A stretch of 64,000 bases of DNA from positions 186,001-250,000 of the forward strand of contig NZ_JBFWOM010000001.1 in assembly GCF_050250495.1 (NCBI RefSeq), written 5' to 3'. Source of the DNA: Immundisolibacter sp050250495. Its GTDB lineage: Bacteria > Pseudomonadota > Gammaproteobacteria > Immundisolibacterales > Immundisolibacteraceae. Shown here piece after piece: positions 49,182-58,476 of the stretch; position 1 is the stretch's first letter, and every line of letters begins with the position of its first letter. The notes beneath the pieces were generated by a model. The model saw nothing but the letters and a program-made list of their open reading frames with translations. It had not been told where the DNA came from and searched no databases. Made by a program: the position numbers and the translations under genes.

Positions 49182-51017
49182 CTAGCTCGCGCTGCGGCTG
49201 TGCCGGCGGCGGTCGGATTCCAGCAGGTAGCGCTTGCGTACGCGCAGGTGCTTCGGCGTCACTTCCACCAGCTCGTCGGCCTCGATGAATTCGAGCGCCT
49301 GCTCCAGCGTCTGGCGCATGGCCGGGGTCAACAGGATGTTCTCGTCGCTGCCGGCGGCGCGGATGTTGGTGAGCTGCTTTGCCTTGAGCGGGTTCACGGT
49401 CAGGTCATTGCCGCGGCTGTGCAGGCCGACCACCTGGCCCTCGTACACCTCGTCGCCCGGGCCGACCATCAGCCGGCCGCGTTCCTGCAGGTTGAACAGC
49501 GCAAAGCCGACCGCCTTGCCGGTGCCGTTGCTGATCAGCACGCCGTTCTTGCGCAGCGCGACATCGCCGGTGGCCACCGGCGCGTAGCGCTCGAACACGT
49601 GGTGCATGAGGCCGGTGCCCGCACTCGCCGACAGGAAGTCTGTCCGCAGCCCGATCAGCCCGCGCGTCGGGATGCGGTAGTCCAGGCGCACCCGGCCGCG
49701 GCCGTCCGGCACCATGTCGGTGAGCTCGCCGCGGCGGGCGCCGATCAGCTCCATGATGGCGCCCTGGTAGTCGTTGTCGACGTCGATGGTGAGCTGCTCG
49801 TACGGTTCGCACGGCACGCCGTCGATTTCCTTCACGATCACCTGCGGGCGCGACACGGCCAGTTCGTAGCCCTCGCGGCGCATGGTCTCGATCAGGATCG
49901 ACAAATGCAGCTCGCCGCGGCCGGACACGCGGAACACGTCCGGGTCGTCGCCGTCCTCGACACGCAGCGCGATGTTGGTCAGCAGCTCGCGGTACAGGCG
50001 CTCGCGCAGCTGGCGGGAGGTCAGGTACTGCCCGTCGCGGCCGGCGAAGGGCGACTTGTTGACCTCGAAGTTCATGGTGATGGTGGGCTCATCCACGGTC
50101 AGCGCCGGCAGCGCCTCCGGACGGTCCGGGTCGCACAGCGTGTCCGAGATGGCGAGGTTCTCGATGCCGGTGATGGCGATGATGTCGCCGGCCCCAGCCT
50201 GCTCCACCTCGTAGCGGTCGAGGCCGCGGAACGCCAGCACCTGCAGCGCCCGGCCGCGCCGCTGGGCACCGTCGGCACTCACCACCAGCACCGACTGGCC
50301 GCGTTTCAGGGTGCCGCGCTGGATGCGGCCGATGCCGATGACGCCGACGTAGCTCGAGTAACCCAGCGCGCTGATCTGCATCTGCAGCGGCCCGTCGGCC
50401 TCGACCTTGGGCGGCGACACCTTGCCGATGATGGTCTCGAACAGCGGCGTCATGTCGCCGCTGCGCACCTCGGCATCGAGGCCGGCGTAGCCGACCAGCG
50501 CCGAGGTGTAGATGACCGGGAAGTCGAGCTGCTCGTCGCTGGCACCGAGGCGATCGAACAGGTCGAAGGTCTGGTTCAGCACCCAGTCCGGGCGCGCGCC
50601 GGGTCGGTCCACCTTGTTGATGACGACGATGGGGTTCAGCCCCCGCGCGAAGGCCTTTTCGGTGACGAAGCGCGTCTGCGGCATCGGGCCGTCGACCGCG
50701 TCCACCAGCAGCAGCACCGAATCGACCATGGACAGGATGCGCTCCACCTCGCCGCCGAAATCGGCGTGGCCGGGCGTATCGACGATGTTGATGCGGTACG
50801 ACTCACCGCCACCGGGCGGGGTCCAGTCGACGGCCGTGTTCTTGGCCGTGATGGTGATGCCGCGCTCGCGTTCGAGGTCCTGGCTGTCCATGACCAGCGT
50901 GCCGTGGTCCTCGTGGGCGGCAAACGTGCCGGACTGGCGCAGCAGCTGGTCGACCAGCGTGGTCTTGCCATGATCGACGTGGGCGATGATGGCGATATTG
51001 CGGATATGCGAGGACAT
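49182..51017 (-). CDS. typA: Translational GTPase TypA/BipA
   Basis: A 611-residue ribosome-associated GTPase. G1 is A-H-V-D-H-G-K-T-T-L at the start, G2 is R-G-I-T-I, G3 is D-T-P-G-H-A-D-F and G4 is N-K-V-D-R-P. EF-G-like domains III and V and the BipA-specific C-terminal domain follow (L-R-V-R-K-R-Y-L near the end). The ATG at 51017 begins M-S-S-H-I-R-N; a longer frame upstream has no family similarity. It supports 50S assembly at low temperature. Confidence 0.96.
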   Translation of the reverse strand: MSSHIRNIAIIAHVDHGKTTLVDQLLRQSGTFAAHEDHGTLVMDSQDLERERGITITAKNTAVDWTPPGGGESYRINIVDTPGHADFGGEVERILSMVDSVLLLVDAVDGPMPQTRFVTEKAFARGLNPIVVINKVDRPGARPDWVLNQTFDLFDRLGASDEQLDFPVIYTSALVGYAGLDAEVRSGDMTPLFETIIGKVSPPKVEADGPLQMQISALGYSSYVGVIGIGRIQRGTLKRGQSVLVVSADGAQRRGRALQVLAFRGLDRYEVEQAGAGDIIAITGIENLAISDTLCDPDRPEALPALTVDEPTITMNFEVNKSPFAGRDGQYLTSRQLRERLYRELLTNIALRVEDGDDPDVFRVSGRGELHLSILIETMRREGYELAVSRPQVIVKEIDGVPCEPYEQLTIDVDNDYQGAIMELIGARRGELTDMVPDGRGRVRLDYRIPTRGLIGLRTDFLSASAGTGLMHHVFERYAPVATGDVALRKNGVLISNGTGKAVGFALFNLQERGRLMVGPGDEVYEGQVVGLHSRGNDLTVNPLKAKQLTNIRAAGSDENILLTPAMRQTLEQALEFIEADELVEVTPKHLRVRKRYLLESDRRRHSRSAS

Positions 51018-51090
51018 GGGGACGACGGCCGGGGGCAAAAAGGCGCGGATTATAGCCGCGCCGCCGTGACGGGCCGGCGACGGCGGTGCG

Positions 51091-51531
51091 CTATTCCACG
51101 CGCACGGTGGCGGTGATCGAGTTGCCGATGAAGCAGTTGCGGTGTGCGGCCTCGTGCAGCTTGGCAAGTTCCTCCGCGCCCGGCGCGTTGCCGTCGAAGG
51201 CGATCTGCGGCCGCAGCACCACTTCGGTGACGGCCAGGCGGCCCTCGGCGTTCTTGCCGAGCGCGCCGCTCGCCTTGTCGGTGTAGCTCGTGACCTTGAA
51301 ACCGCGCTTGGCGGCGACGGCGAGGAAGGTCAGCATGTGGCAGCTCGACACGGCCGCGACCAGCGCTTCTTCCGGGTTGGTGCGCGCGGGGTCGCCGGCG
51401 TACTCCGGCGCGGACGAGGCGCGCAGCGTCTGGCCGCCGGCGAGCTGCCAGTCGTGGGCGCGGCTGTAGTCGTCCGGGTGACCGGCGCGCGGGGTGTGCT
51501 GCCAGCGAATCTCGGCGGTGAAGTCAGACAT
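51091..51531 (-). CDS. OsmC family peroxiredoxin-like protein
   Basis: A 146-residue protein. The two redox cysteines are present, Cys in S-S-C-H-M-L-T-F (near 64) and Cys in H-R-N-C-F-I-G-N-S (near 133), with P-E-E-A-L-V-A-A before the first. Such proteins reduce organic hydroperoxides or bind small lipids. The ATG at 51531 overlaps the end of the thioesterase gene by 8 bases, so the two are coupled. Confidence 0.9.
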   Translation of the reverse strand: MSDFTAEIRWQHTPRAGHPDDYSRAHDWQLAGGQTLRASSAPEYAGDPARTNPEEALVAAVSSCHMLTFLAVAAKRGFKVTSYTDKASGALGKNAEGRLAVTEVVLRPQIAFDGNAPGAEELAKLHEAAHRNCFIGNSITATVRVE

Positions 51532-51967
51532 TGTTCGCGTCCTCCGCAAGTGTCGTCAGTCGAGTCAAGAAGTCTGCCGGCCGGCGCACGAGTCGCCGCG
51601 CGGCGTAGTCGAAAAAGCCCATCAGCGTGCGCGCGCGCAGCACCTCGGTGCCGCCCCGGTTGACGCGATACAGGAACTCGCAGCGCGCCGCGCCGGGGCC
51701 GCTTACAGCCATGTCCACGTGCAGGCGCTCGCCCCAGAAGGCTTCCGCCCCGTAGCGCACGTCGAGCTCCAGCATGATCAGCCCGGCGCCGCCGTGGCCG
51801 GCTTCATCGTAACCGGCGGCGGCCAGCCAGCGGCGACGCGCCTCGTGCAGCAGGCTCACCGCGGCGTCGTGGCCGAGGTGCCCGCCGTAGTTGATGTCGC
51901 GCGCCTGCACGGTTATATCGGTGGCGAAATCGAAGCGCGCGGGCAGGGTGAGAGCGTGGCGGCTCAT
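51524..51967 (-). CDS. Acyl-CoA thioesterase (hotdog fold, 4HBT type)
   Basis: A 147-residue hotdog protein: V-Q-A-R-D-I-N-Y-G-G-H-L-G-H-D near residues 20-34 is the active-site helix start, with the N/G-H pattern of the 4-hydroxybenzoyl-CoA thioesterase group, and F-W-G-E-R-L-H-V follows. It hydrolyses acyl-CoA thioesters; the substrate is unknown. It is divergent from the pagL-like gene, with a palindromic operator-like site between. Confidence 0.85.
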   Translation of the reverse strand: MSRHALTLPARFDFATDITVQARDINYGGHLGHDAAVSLLHEARRRWLAAAGYDEAGHGGAGLIMLELDVRYGAEAFWGERLHVDMAVSGPGAARCEFLYRVNRGGTEVLRARTLMGFFDYAARRLVRRPADFLTRLTTLAEDANNV

Positions 51968-51997
51968 GCGCAGTCCCGCGCGGCGGAACTTGTGGCC

Positions 51998-52009
51998 GAC
52001 CGATCGGTC
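51998..52009. promoter_or_regulatory. TetR-operator-like palindrome
   Basis: GACCGATCGGTC is a perfect 12-base palindrome in the divergent gap between the thioesterase and pagL-like genes, 31 bases from the thioesterase start. TetR-family repressors often bind such GACCG...CGGTC sites. No regulator gene lies nearby. Confidence 0.35.
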
Positions 52010-52080
52010 AACAATAATCGACGCAGCCCCCCCGAAAACGGCGTGGTGACAGCAAATTTCATCGGCCCAAGGAGAAAAAC

Positions 52081-52614
52081 ATGTTCGGATGTCTAGGTCG
52101 CACGCTGGTCGGTCTCGGCCTGTGCGCCGCGCTGGCCACCCCCGCCCAGGCGCAGTTTCGCACCGAGCTTGCCACCGGCTGGGGCGATGACGACACGCAG
52201 GCGGTTCGCCTTGGCCTCGCGCGGGACTGGCAGCAGGCGTGGTTCACGGACGGCGACTGGCAGCTTGGCGGCTACTGGCTGGCCGAAGTCGGCTACTGGA
52301 ACAGCGACGAGCACAACACCGACAACGACAATCTGTGGGAAGTGGGCCTCACGCCGGTGTTTCGTCTGGCGCCCAAGGCCGGCCAGCTGCGGCCGTACCT
52401 CGACGCCGGCATCGGCGGGCACGTGCTGTCCGATACGCGCATCGGGCAGCGCGAGCTGTCCACCGCCTGGCAGTTCGGCAGCCACGTCGGCGCCGGCATC
52501 ACCTGCGGGCAGTTCGAACTCGGCTACCGCTTCCAGCACCTGTCGAACGCCAGCATCAAGGAGCCGAACGACGGCATCGATTTTCACATCCTGAACGCCA
52601 GCCTGCGGTTCTGA
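52081..52614 (+). CDS. Acyloxyacyl hydrolase, PagL-like lipid A deacylase
   Basis: A 177-residue outer-membrane barrel with a signal peptide (cleavage after A-Q-A near 25). The catalytic H153-L-S155-N is visible in Y-R-F-Q-H-L-S-N-A-S. A Glu (E161) follows only 6 residues after the Ser, against 12 in Pseudomonas PagL, so the catalytic acid may differ. It removes the 3-O-acyl chain of lipid A at the cell surface. AAGGAG is positioned just before the ATG. Confidence 0.85.
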   Translation: MFGCLGRTLVGLGLCAALATPAQAQFRTELATGWGDDDTQAVRLGLARDWQQAWFTDGDWQLGGYWLAEVGYWNSDEHNTDNDNLWEVGLTPVFRLAPKAGQLRPYLDAGIGGHVLSDTRIGQRELSTAWQFGSHVGAGITCGQFELGYRFQHLSNASIKEPNDGIDFHILNASLRF

Positions 52615-52659
52615 GCACGCCGGCCAGGCGCACCATCGCCGCCGCGCCCGGTCCGGCGC

Positions 52660-54189
52660 TCACGCCGGATCCCGCGCGGCGCCGCCCCGGCTGCCTGAGT
52701 CGCCGCGTTCCCAGCCCCGCGTGCGCGCCACCGCCTCGCGCCAGCGCCCCATCCGGGCCGCGACCTCGTCCGCGGACAGGGTCGGTTCGAAGACCCGCCC
52801 CGGCTTCCAGTGGCTCGCGATGTCGTCCTGTGAACGCCACACGCCGGCGTGCATGCCGGCCAGCGAGGCCGCACCCAGGGCGGTCGTTTCCGTCACGCGT
52901 GACACCAGGATCGGCAACCCCAGCAGGTCGGCCTGAATCTGCATCAGCAACGCGTTCGCCGTCGCGCCTCCGTCGACGCGCAGCGCATCGATCGGCGCGC
53001 TTGCATGCGCCTGCATCGCGTGCAGCAGCTCCGCGGACTGAAACGCAATCGCCTCCAGCGCCGCGCGGGCGATGTGCGCGCGGTTGGCGCCGCGGGTAAG
53101 GCCCAGCAGCGCGCCGCGGGCGTCCGGGTCCCAGTACGGCGAACCCAGCCCCGCAAACGCCGGCACCAGATACACGCCGCCGCTGTCCGGCACCGAGGCG
53201 GCCAGGGCTTCGATGTCGGCCGCGCTGCGGATGAGGCCGAGTTCGTCGCGCAGCCACTGCACCACGGCCCCGCCGACGAACACGCTGCCCTCCAGCGCGT
53301 ACGCGGGAGCCGGGCCGGCCTGTGCCGCCGGCGTGCCGAGCAGGCCACTCGCCCCGATGACCGGCCGCTCGCCGGTGTGCAGCAGCATGAAGCAGCCGGT
53401 GCCGTAGGTGTTCTTGGCGCAGCCGGGCGCGGTGCCCGCCTGCCCGAACAGCGCCGCCTGCTGGTCGCCCGCCACGCCGCCAATCCGCACCGGCGCCCCG
53501 AACCACTGTGCCTGCGCGGTGCCGAAGTCGGCCACCGAGGGCAGCACCGTCGGCAGCACGGCGCGCGGCACGCGCAGGTGCGCCAGCAGCGCGTCGTCCC
53601 AGGCGTGGGTGTGGATGTTGAACAGCAGCGTGCGGGCGGCGTTGGTCACGTCCGTGACGTGCCGCTCGCCCCCGCTGAGGCGCCACACCAGCCAGCTGTC
53701 GACGGTGCCGAAGGCCAGCTCGCCGCGCTCGGCGCGAGCCCGCGCGCCCGGCACGTGATCCAGCAGCCACGCCAGCTTGGTGCCGGAAAAGTACGGGTCG
53801 AGCAGCAGCCCGGTGCGCTCGCGAAACAGCGGCTCCAGGCCCTGCGCCCGGAGTGCCGAGCAGGCCTCGGCCGTGCGCCGGTCCTGCCACACGATGGCCG
53901 GGTGCAGCGGCCGGCCGGTGGCGCGCTCCCACAGCACGACCGTCTCGCGCTGGTTGGCAATGCCCAGCGCCAGCACGTCGCGCGCGCCGATGCCGGCCTT
54001 CGCCAGCGCCTGGCGCGCGGTGTCGAGCTGCGTGCGCCAGATCTCGTCCGGGTCGTGCTCCACCCAGCCGGGGTGCGGGTAGTGCTGCGTCAGTTCGAGC
54101 GCGGCGGCCGCCAGCACGGCGCCGTCCGTGTCGAACACCAGCGCCCGCGAACTGGTCGTGCCCTGGTCGAGCGCCAGCAGGTACGCCAC
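52660..54189 (-). CDS. glpK: Glycerol kinase
   Basis: A 509-residue FGGY-family kinase. The N-terminal phosphate loop L-D-Q-G-T-T-S-S-R-A, W-x-D-R-R-T near residue 95, the K-N-T-Y-G-T-G-C-F segment and the C-terminal V-D-G-G-A-T-A-N-A-L-L-M-Q are all present. It phosphorylates glycerol to glycerol-3-phosphate. Neither glpF nor glpD is in the window. It is convergent with the pagL-like gene. Confidence 0.94.
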   Translation of the reverse strand: MAYLLALDQGTTSSRALVFDTDGAVLAAAALELTQHYPHPGWVEHDPDEIWRTQLDTARQALAKAGIGARDVLALGIANQRETVVLWERATGRPLHPAIVWQDRRTAEACSALRAQGLEPLFRERTGLLLDPYFSGTKLAWLLDHVPGARARAERGELAFGTVDSWLVWRLSGGERHVTDVTNAARTLLFNIHTHAWDDALLAHLRVPRAVLPTVLPSVADFGTAQAQWFGAPVRIGGVAGDQQAALFGQAGTAPGCAKNTYGTGCFMLLHTGERPVIGASGLLGTPAAQAGPAPAYALEGSVFVGGAVVQWLRDELGLIRSAADIEALAASVPDSGGVYLVPAFAGLGSPYWDPDARGALLGLTRGANRAHIARAALEAIAFQSAELLHAMQAHASAPIDALRVDGGATANALLMQIQADLLGLPILVSRVTETTALGAASLAGMHAGVWRSQDDIASHWKPGRVFEPTLSADEVAARMGRWREAVARTRGWERGDSGSRGGAARDPA

Positions 54190-54256
54190 GGTCTCCTCCG
54201 TCGGTGGGCGGCTACTGCGCCGATACTACGCGCCCCACCGAAGACACCCACCGCGC

Positions 54257-54799
54257 ATGGCCCTCAAAGCGACCATCTACAAGGCCGAGTTGCAGGTCGC
54301 CGACCTCGACCGGCACTACTACGCCAATCATTCGCTGACGCTCGCGCGTCACCCGTCGGAAACCGACGAGCGGCTGATGACGCGCCTGCTGATGTATGCC
54401 CTGTACGCCGAGGAGGGCATCGCCTTCACGCGCGGCCTGTCGGAAACGGACGAACCGGAAATCTGGGTCCGGGATCTCACCGGCGCGATCACGCTGTGGA
54501 TCGACATCGGCCAGCCGGACGAGGCGCGCCTTCGCAAGGCCTGTGGCCGGGCTGGACGGGTCATCGTGCTCATCCACAGCGGCGGGTGGGAGGTCTGGTG
54601 GAGGCAGATCGAGCCGAAGCTCGCGCGCCTCGGCAACCTCGCCGTGGCGCAGCTGCCGGTGGCGACCGGGCAGGCGCTCGCCGGACTCGCGCAGCGCAAC
54701 ATGCGTTTGCAGTGCCTGGTGCAGGACAGCGCGATCTGGCTCAGCGGCGACGACGCCCGCGTCGAGGTGGCGCTGCGGTGGCTGAAGCCGCCCGCGTGA
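54257..54799 (+). CDS. yaeQ: YaeQ family protein
   Basis: A 180-residue protein matching YaeQ: start A-L-K-A-T-I-Y-K-A-E-L-Q-V-A-D-L-D-R-x-Y-Y, then T-L-A-R-H-P-S-E-T-D-E-R-L-M-x-R-L-L, and E-P-E-I-W in the middle. The fold is PD-(D/E)XK nuclease-like; the function is not established. It is divergent from glpK. Confidence 0.93.
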   Translation: MALKATIYKAELQVADLDRHYYANHSLTLARHPSETDERLMTRLLMYALYAEEGIAFTRGLSETDEPEIWVRDLTGAITLWIDIGQPDEARLRKACGRAGRVIVLIHSGGWEVWWRQIEPKLARLGNLAVAQLPVATGQALAGLAQRNMRLQCLVQDSAIWLSGDDARVEVALRWLKPPA

Positions 54800-54942
54800 G
54801 GCGGCTGCCGAGCTTGTTTTGCAACCAGACGACCGCCGGTGTATCTAAGGTCCCAGTCGACACCGAGCCGGGCAGCGGGCGAGCAAACACGCGCTCCGTC
54901 GACCGCGCGTCGCGCCAGCGCCCGCTCACACCGGAGAACAAG

Positions 54943-55635
54943 ATGCACAAGACACGTTTGCACGGCGTTGTGGCAGCCGCCCTCGTCGCCCTGCTGGTTT
55001 CCGCTTGCGCCACCAATCCAGAAACCGGCGAGCGAGAGATGACCAAGACCGGCAAGGGCGCCGCCATCGGCGCCGCGGCGGGCGCGGTGCTCGGCGGCGT
55101 CAGCGGCGGCGATCGCGGCAAGCGCGCGGCGATTGGCGCCGCGGCCGGTGCGGCCATCGGCGCCGGCGTCGGCAAATACATGCAGAACCAGGAGGACAAG
55201 CTGCGCCAGCAGACCGCCGGCACCGGCGTCGAAGTGTCCCGCCAGGGCGAGAACGTGGTCCTGAGCATGCCGGGCCACGTCACCTTCGCCACCAACAGCG
55301 CCGAGGTATCGCCGGCCTTCCAGGGCACCCTGGACCAGGTGGCCGGCACCATCGCCGAGTACAAGGACACGCGCGTGCAAATCGGCGGGCACACGGACAA
55401 CGTGGGCTCGGACAGCTACAACATGCAGCTTTCCGAGCGGCGCGCGCAGGCGGTGGCCGACTACCTCGCCGGCCGCGGCGTGGACCGGGCACGGCTGTCG
55501 ACCGTCGCCTACGGCGAAACCCGCCCGGTGGCGACCAACGACACGCCGGACGGCCGCCAGCAGAACCGCCGCGTCGAAATCGTGCTGAGCCCGACCGCGG
55601 CGCCCGCGCCGGCCGCCGGCACGCCGGGCGGCTGA
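54943..55635 (+). CDS. OmpA-family lipoprotein with glycine-zipper domain
   Basis: A 230-residue lipoprotein. The lipobox L-V-S-A-C22 ends the signal peptide. A glycine-zipper segment (repeated G-A-A-x-G-A, about 38-85) follows, then an OmpA-C domain (about 105-215) with T-F-A-T-N-S-A-E, G-H-T-D-N-V-G-S and N-R-R-V-E-I, which binds diaminopimelate of peptidoglycan. This layout is that of YiaD-like proteins. GGAGAA precedes the ATG. Confidence 0.9.
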   Translation: MHKTRLHGVVAAALVALLVSACATNPETGEREMTKTGKGAAIGAAAGAVLGGVSGGDRGKRAAIGAAAGAAIGAGVGKYMQNQEDKLRQQTAGTGVEVSRQGENVVLSMPGHVTFATNSAEVSPAFQGTLDQVAGTIAEYKDTRVQIGGHTDNVGSDSYNMQLSERRAQAVADYLAGRGVDRARLSTVAYGETRPVATNDTPDGRQQNRRVEIVLSPTAAPAPAAGTPGG

Positions 55636-55641
55636 ACCCGC

Positions 55642-55677
55642 GGCGCCTGAGCCCGGCACCGGCCGGGCTCAGGCGCC
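55642..55677. terminator. Strong bidirectional hairpin between convergent genes
   Basis: Two perfect 16-base arms (GGCGCCTGAGCCCGGC and its complement) with an ACCG loop lie just after the OmpA-family stop and overlap the last codons of the convergent maf gene. The stem is extremely stable. The T-run after it is short (TCTTGGTT). Confidence 0.65.
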
Positions 55678-56241
55678 GGTCTTGGTTGCAACGGCCGCCA
55701 GCAACTCGGCGGTCTCGTACAGGGGCAGGCCCATCACGCCCGAATAGCTGCCCTCAAGATGTCGGATGAAGGCCGCCGCGCGGCCCTGGATAGCGTAGGC
55801 CCCGGCCTTGTCGAGCGGCTCGCCGGTGGCGCAATACGCCGCAATCTCGTCGGCCGACAAGGCGCGGAAACTCACCCGGCTCTCGCTCAGGCGCACCCCG
55901 TGCGCGCCGCCGTGCTGGCAGGCCACGCCGCTGAGCACCGTGTGCGTGCACCCGCTCAGGCGGCGCAGCATGGCGGCGGCGTGCGCGGCATCCCGCGGCT
56001 TGCCCAGGATGTCGCCCTCGACCACCACCACCGTGTCGGCACCGATGACGCAGGCGTCCGGCGCCTGTGCGGCGCCCGCCCGCGCCTTGGCCAGCGCCAG
56101 GCGGCACACGTGATCGGCCGCCAGCTCGCCCGCCAGCGGCCGCTCGTCGACCTCAACCGCAATCACCTCGAACGTCAGCCCGATCTGGGCCAGCAGTTCA
56201 CGTCGACGGGGGGAGGTTGAGGCAAGAACGAGCGGTGGCAT
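55669..56241 (-). CDS. Maf/YhdE-like nucleoside triphosphate pyrophosphatase
   Basis: A 190-residue Maf protein. The L-A-S-T-S-P-R-R-R-E-L-L loop is at the start, with D-E-R, G-A-D-T-V-V-V, and Y-A-I-Q-G-R-A-A. The Q-G-R-A-A pattern fits the YhdE (dTTP/UTP) branch. It hydrolyses non-canonical or pyrimidine nucleotides. The ATG at 56241 begins the family core; an in-frame ATG at 56295 would add 18 residues without similarity. Confidence 0.9.
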   Translation of the reverse strand: MPPLVLASTSPRRRELLAQIGLTFEVIAVEVDERPLAGELAADHVCRLALAKARAGAAQAPDACVIGADTVVVVEGDILGKPRDAAHAAAMLRRLSGCTHTVLSGVACQHGGAHGVRLSESRVSFRALSADEIAAYCATGEPLDKAGAYAIQGRAAAFIRHLEGSYSGVMGLPLYETAELLAAVATKTGA

Positions 56242-56354
56242 GGCGCGTGCTGGTTTTTCGGGACGCCGGCTGAGGCCGGTCGTCGGTCGGGTCACGAAAG
56301 TTTAACGGCCGGCCCGCAGCATGCGGCCCACGAAAACGGCATGAGGATTCCACC

Positions 56355-57074
56355 ATGCGCGACTGGACCCACACCCTGCTGAACCACCACGAGCGCTGCC
56401 TGGCGCGCCACGCCGGGCAACGGCTGCTGGTGCTGTTCGACGTCGACGACACGTTTCTGGACATGCGCCGCGCGCTGGCCAGCCTGCTGCACGCCTACGA
56501 CGCCGCGCACGGCAGCGCGCACTTCGCCGCACTTGATCAGGGCACGCTCGACCCGTTCGGGCGCGGCGTCGAGACGCTGCTGGAACAGTGCCGCGTGCCG
56601 GCCGACGAACAGCCGCAGGTGCTCGCCTGGCACCAGCACAAGCGCCGCTGCGGTGACATCGCCCGCCGCGCCCACGCACCGTTCGAGGGCCTGCTGGCGC
56701 TGGCCGGCTGGCTGCACCGGCAGCCCGGCACGGCGGTCGGCATCAACTCCGCCCGGCCGGAATTCCTGCGCCAGGAAACGCTGCGCTGCCTGAACGATCT
56801 GGCGGCCGGCAGCGAGCTGCGCTTCGCGGACGAGCTGGCCTGGTTCACGCCGCACGGCTGGCGTGACGACGTCGGCGCGAGCAAGCTGGCCGCCATCGCG
56901 CAAGCCGAGCGGCGCGGCGAGCGGGTGATCGCCATGATCGACAGCAACCCGGCGGTGCTGGCGGCCCTGGCCGAGGCCGACTACGGCGACGACATGCTGC
57001 TGGTGCACAGCGCCGACCTGCTGCTGCAGTCGCAGCCGCGCCAGCGCGAGTGGCGCAGGCCCGAAGTGGCCTGA
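56355..57074 (+). CDS. HAD-family hydrolase-like protein
   Basis: A 239-residue protein with HAD motif I L-F-D29-V-D31-D-T-F and a motif-II-like N-S-A-R-P near 131-135. A Lys in S-K-L and D-S-N-P follow at motif III/IV positions. An N-terminal helical cap is inserted at about 36-90. It is probably a phosphatase, with unknown substrate. GAGG lies before the ATG. It is co-oriented with the oxygenase genes downstream, 75 bases away, and not clearly linked to them. Confidence 0.72.
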   Translation: MRDWTHTLLNHHERCLARHAGQRLLVLFDVDDTFLDMRRALASLLHAYDAAHGSAHFAALDQGTLDPFGRGVETLLEQCRVPADEQPQVLAWHQHKRRCGDIARRAHAPFEGLLALAGWLHRQPGTAVGINSARPEFLRQETLRCLNDLAAGSELRFADELAWFTPHGWRDDVGASKLAAIAQAERRGERVIAMIDSNPAVLAALAEADYGDDMLLVHSADLLLQSQPRQREWRRPEVA

Positions 57075-57149
57075 GCCTCGGCGGCCCGGGCGCCTCAAGC
57101 CCCGTAAACTGCCCTCAACAAGCCGGCCCACCGGCGCAGGAGGAGCAGC

Positions 57150-58471
57150 ATGAACGCACCGGTCAACATCGACTACGCCGCCCTGATCCGCGAGGACACG
57201 CCGGACGGCTTCCTGGTCAACAGCCGCCTGTACCAGGACGAGGGCATCTTTCGCGAGGAGATGGACCGCATCTTCCACCGCGGCTGGGTGTACGTGGGCC
57301 ACGCCAGCGAGGTGCCGGACCCCGGCGACTACCGGGTGCGCCTGATCGGCCAGCAGCCGGTCATCCTGGTGCGCGGGCAGGACCAGCGCATCCGCGTGCT
57401 GCTGAACCGCTGCACGCACCGCGGCAACACGCTGTGCCAGCGCGAGCGCGGCAACAGCAAGTTCTTCCGCTGCGCGTACCACGGCTGGGTGTTCGACAAC
57501 ACGGGCGCGCTGCGCGAGGCGACGCACCCGTCCGGCTGGGGCGACCGGCCGCCCGGCGCGGCGCAGCACCTGATCGAGGTGGCGCGGCTTGGCGAGCACC
57601 GCGGCTTCATCTTCGCGAGTCTCGCGAAGGACGGCATCAGCTTCGAGGACTACCTCGGCAACGCCGGCGCGTACCTGTCGCGCTACTGCGATCTGGCGCC
57701 GGACGGCGAGATCGTCCTGTCGGCCGGCCGCCACGGCGTCACCGTGGACGCCAACTGGAAGATGCAGCTCGAGAACCTCACCGACGCCTACCACGCCGAG
57801 TACGTGCACGCGTCGGCGCTGGCGCAGTTCGCGAGCCTGTCGTCCACCGACAAGAAGGCGTCGTTCCAGGAGCGCGGCGATCTTGAAAGCCCGCTCGCCA
57901 TGCAGCGCGATCTGGCGGCGGCCACTCGGTTCTCGACAGCTTCACCTCGAACCGCGCCCAGGGCGACAAGCTGCGCTTCACCGGTTCCACCGGCACGCTG
58001 CTGCCGGAGGTGATCGACGGCGTCGCCCGGCGCATCGGCTCGCACGAGAAGGCGCTGTGGATGGCGCGCGGCGGCCCGTGCCACATCATGGTGTTCCCGA
58101 ACCTGATGCTGCTGTGGGACGCGGTGCGCGTGATCCAGCCCATCGGCCTCACCCGCACGCACATCTACTACCACCCGGCGCTGCTCAAGGGCGCGCCGGA
58201 CAGCGTCAACATCGCCCGCATCCGCGCCCAGGAAGGCGGCTTCGGCCCGGCCGGCTTCCTCGCACCGGACGACATGGAGATGTTCGAGCGCAGCCAGGCC
58301 GGCATGGCGGCGGCGCCGGACAGCTGGCTCGAACTGAATCGCGGCCGGCACGTCGAGCGGGTCGAGGCCGACGACTTCGGCCAGCCGGTGCGCACCTGCC
58401 AGAACCTCGACGAGGTCGCCCAGCGCGGCATCTGGCGGCACTACAAGAAGATCATGACCGGGGAGGCGTGA
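57150..58471 (+). pseudogene. Rieske ring-hydroxylating oxygenase alpha subunit, interrupted by a one-base deletion
   Basis: Frame 1 from ATG 57150 (AGGAGGAG upstream) encodes the Rieske ligands C88-x-H90 and C108-x-x-H111 and the iron site D212-A-Y-H215 with H220, then loses similarity after residue 255. From about 57914 the next frame continues as G-G-G-H-S-V-L-D-S-F and runs to 58471. The break fits loss of one G from a G-run near 57914 (CTGGCGGC, expected CTGGGCGGC). With that base restored the protein would be 440 residues. Frameshift or sequencing/assembly error cannot be told apart here. The beta subunit gene downstream is intact. Confidence 0.85.
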
Positions 58472-58476
58472 GCGTC

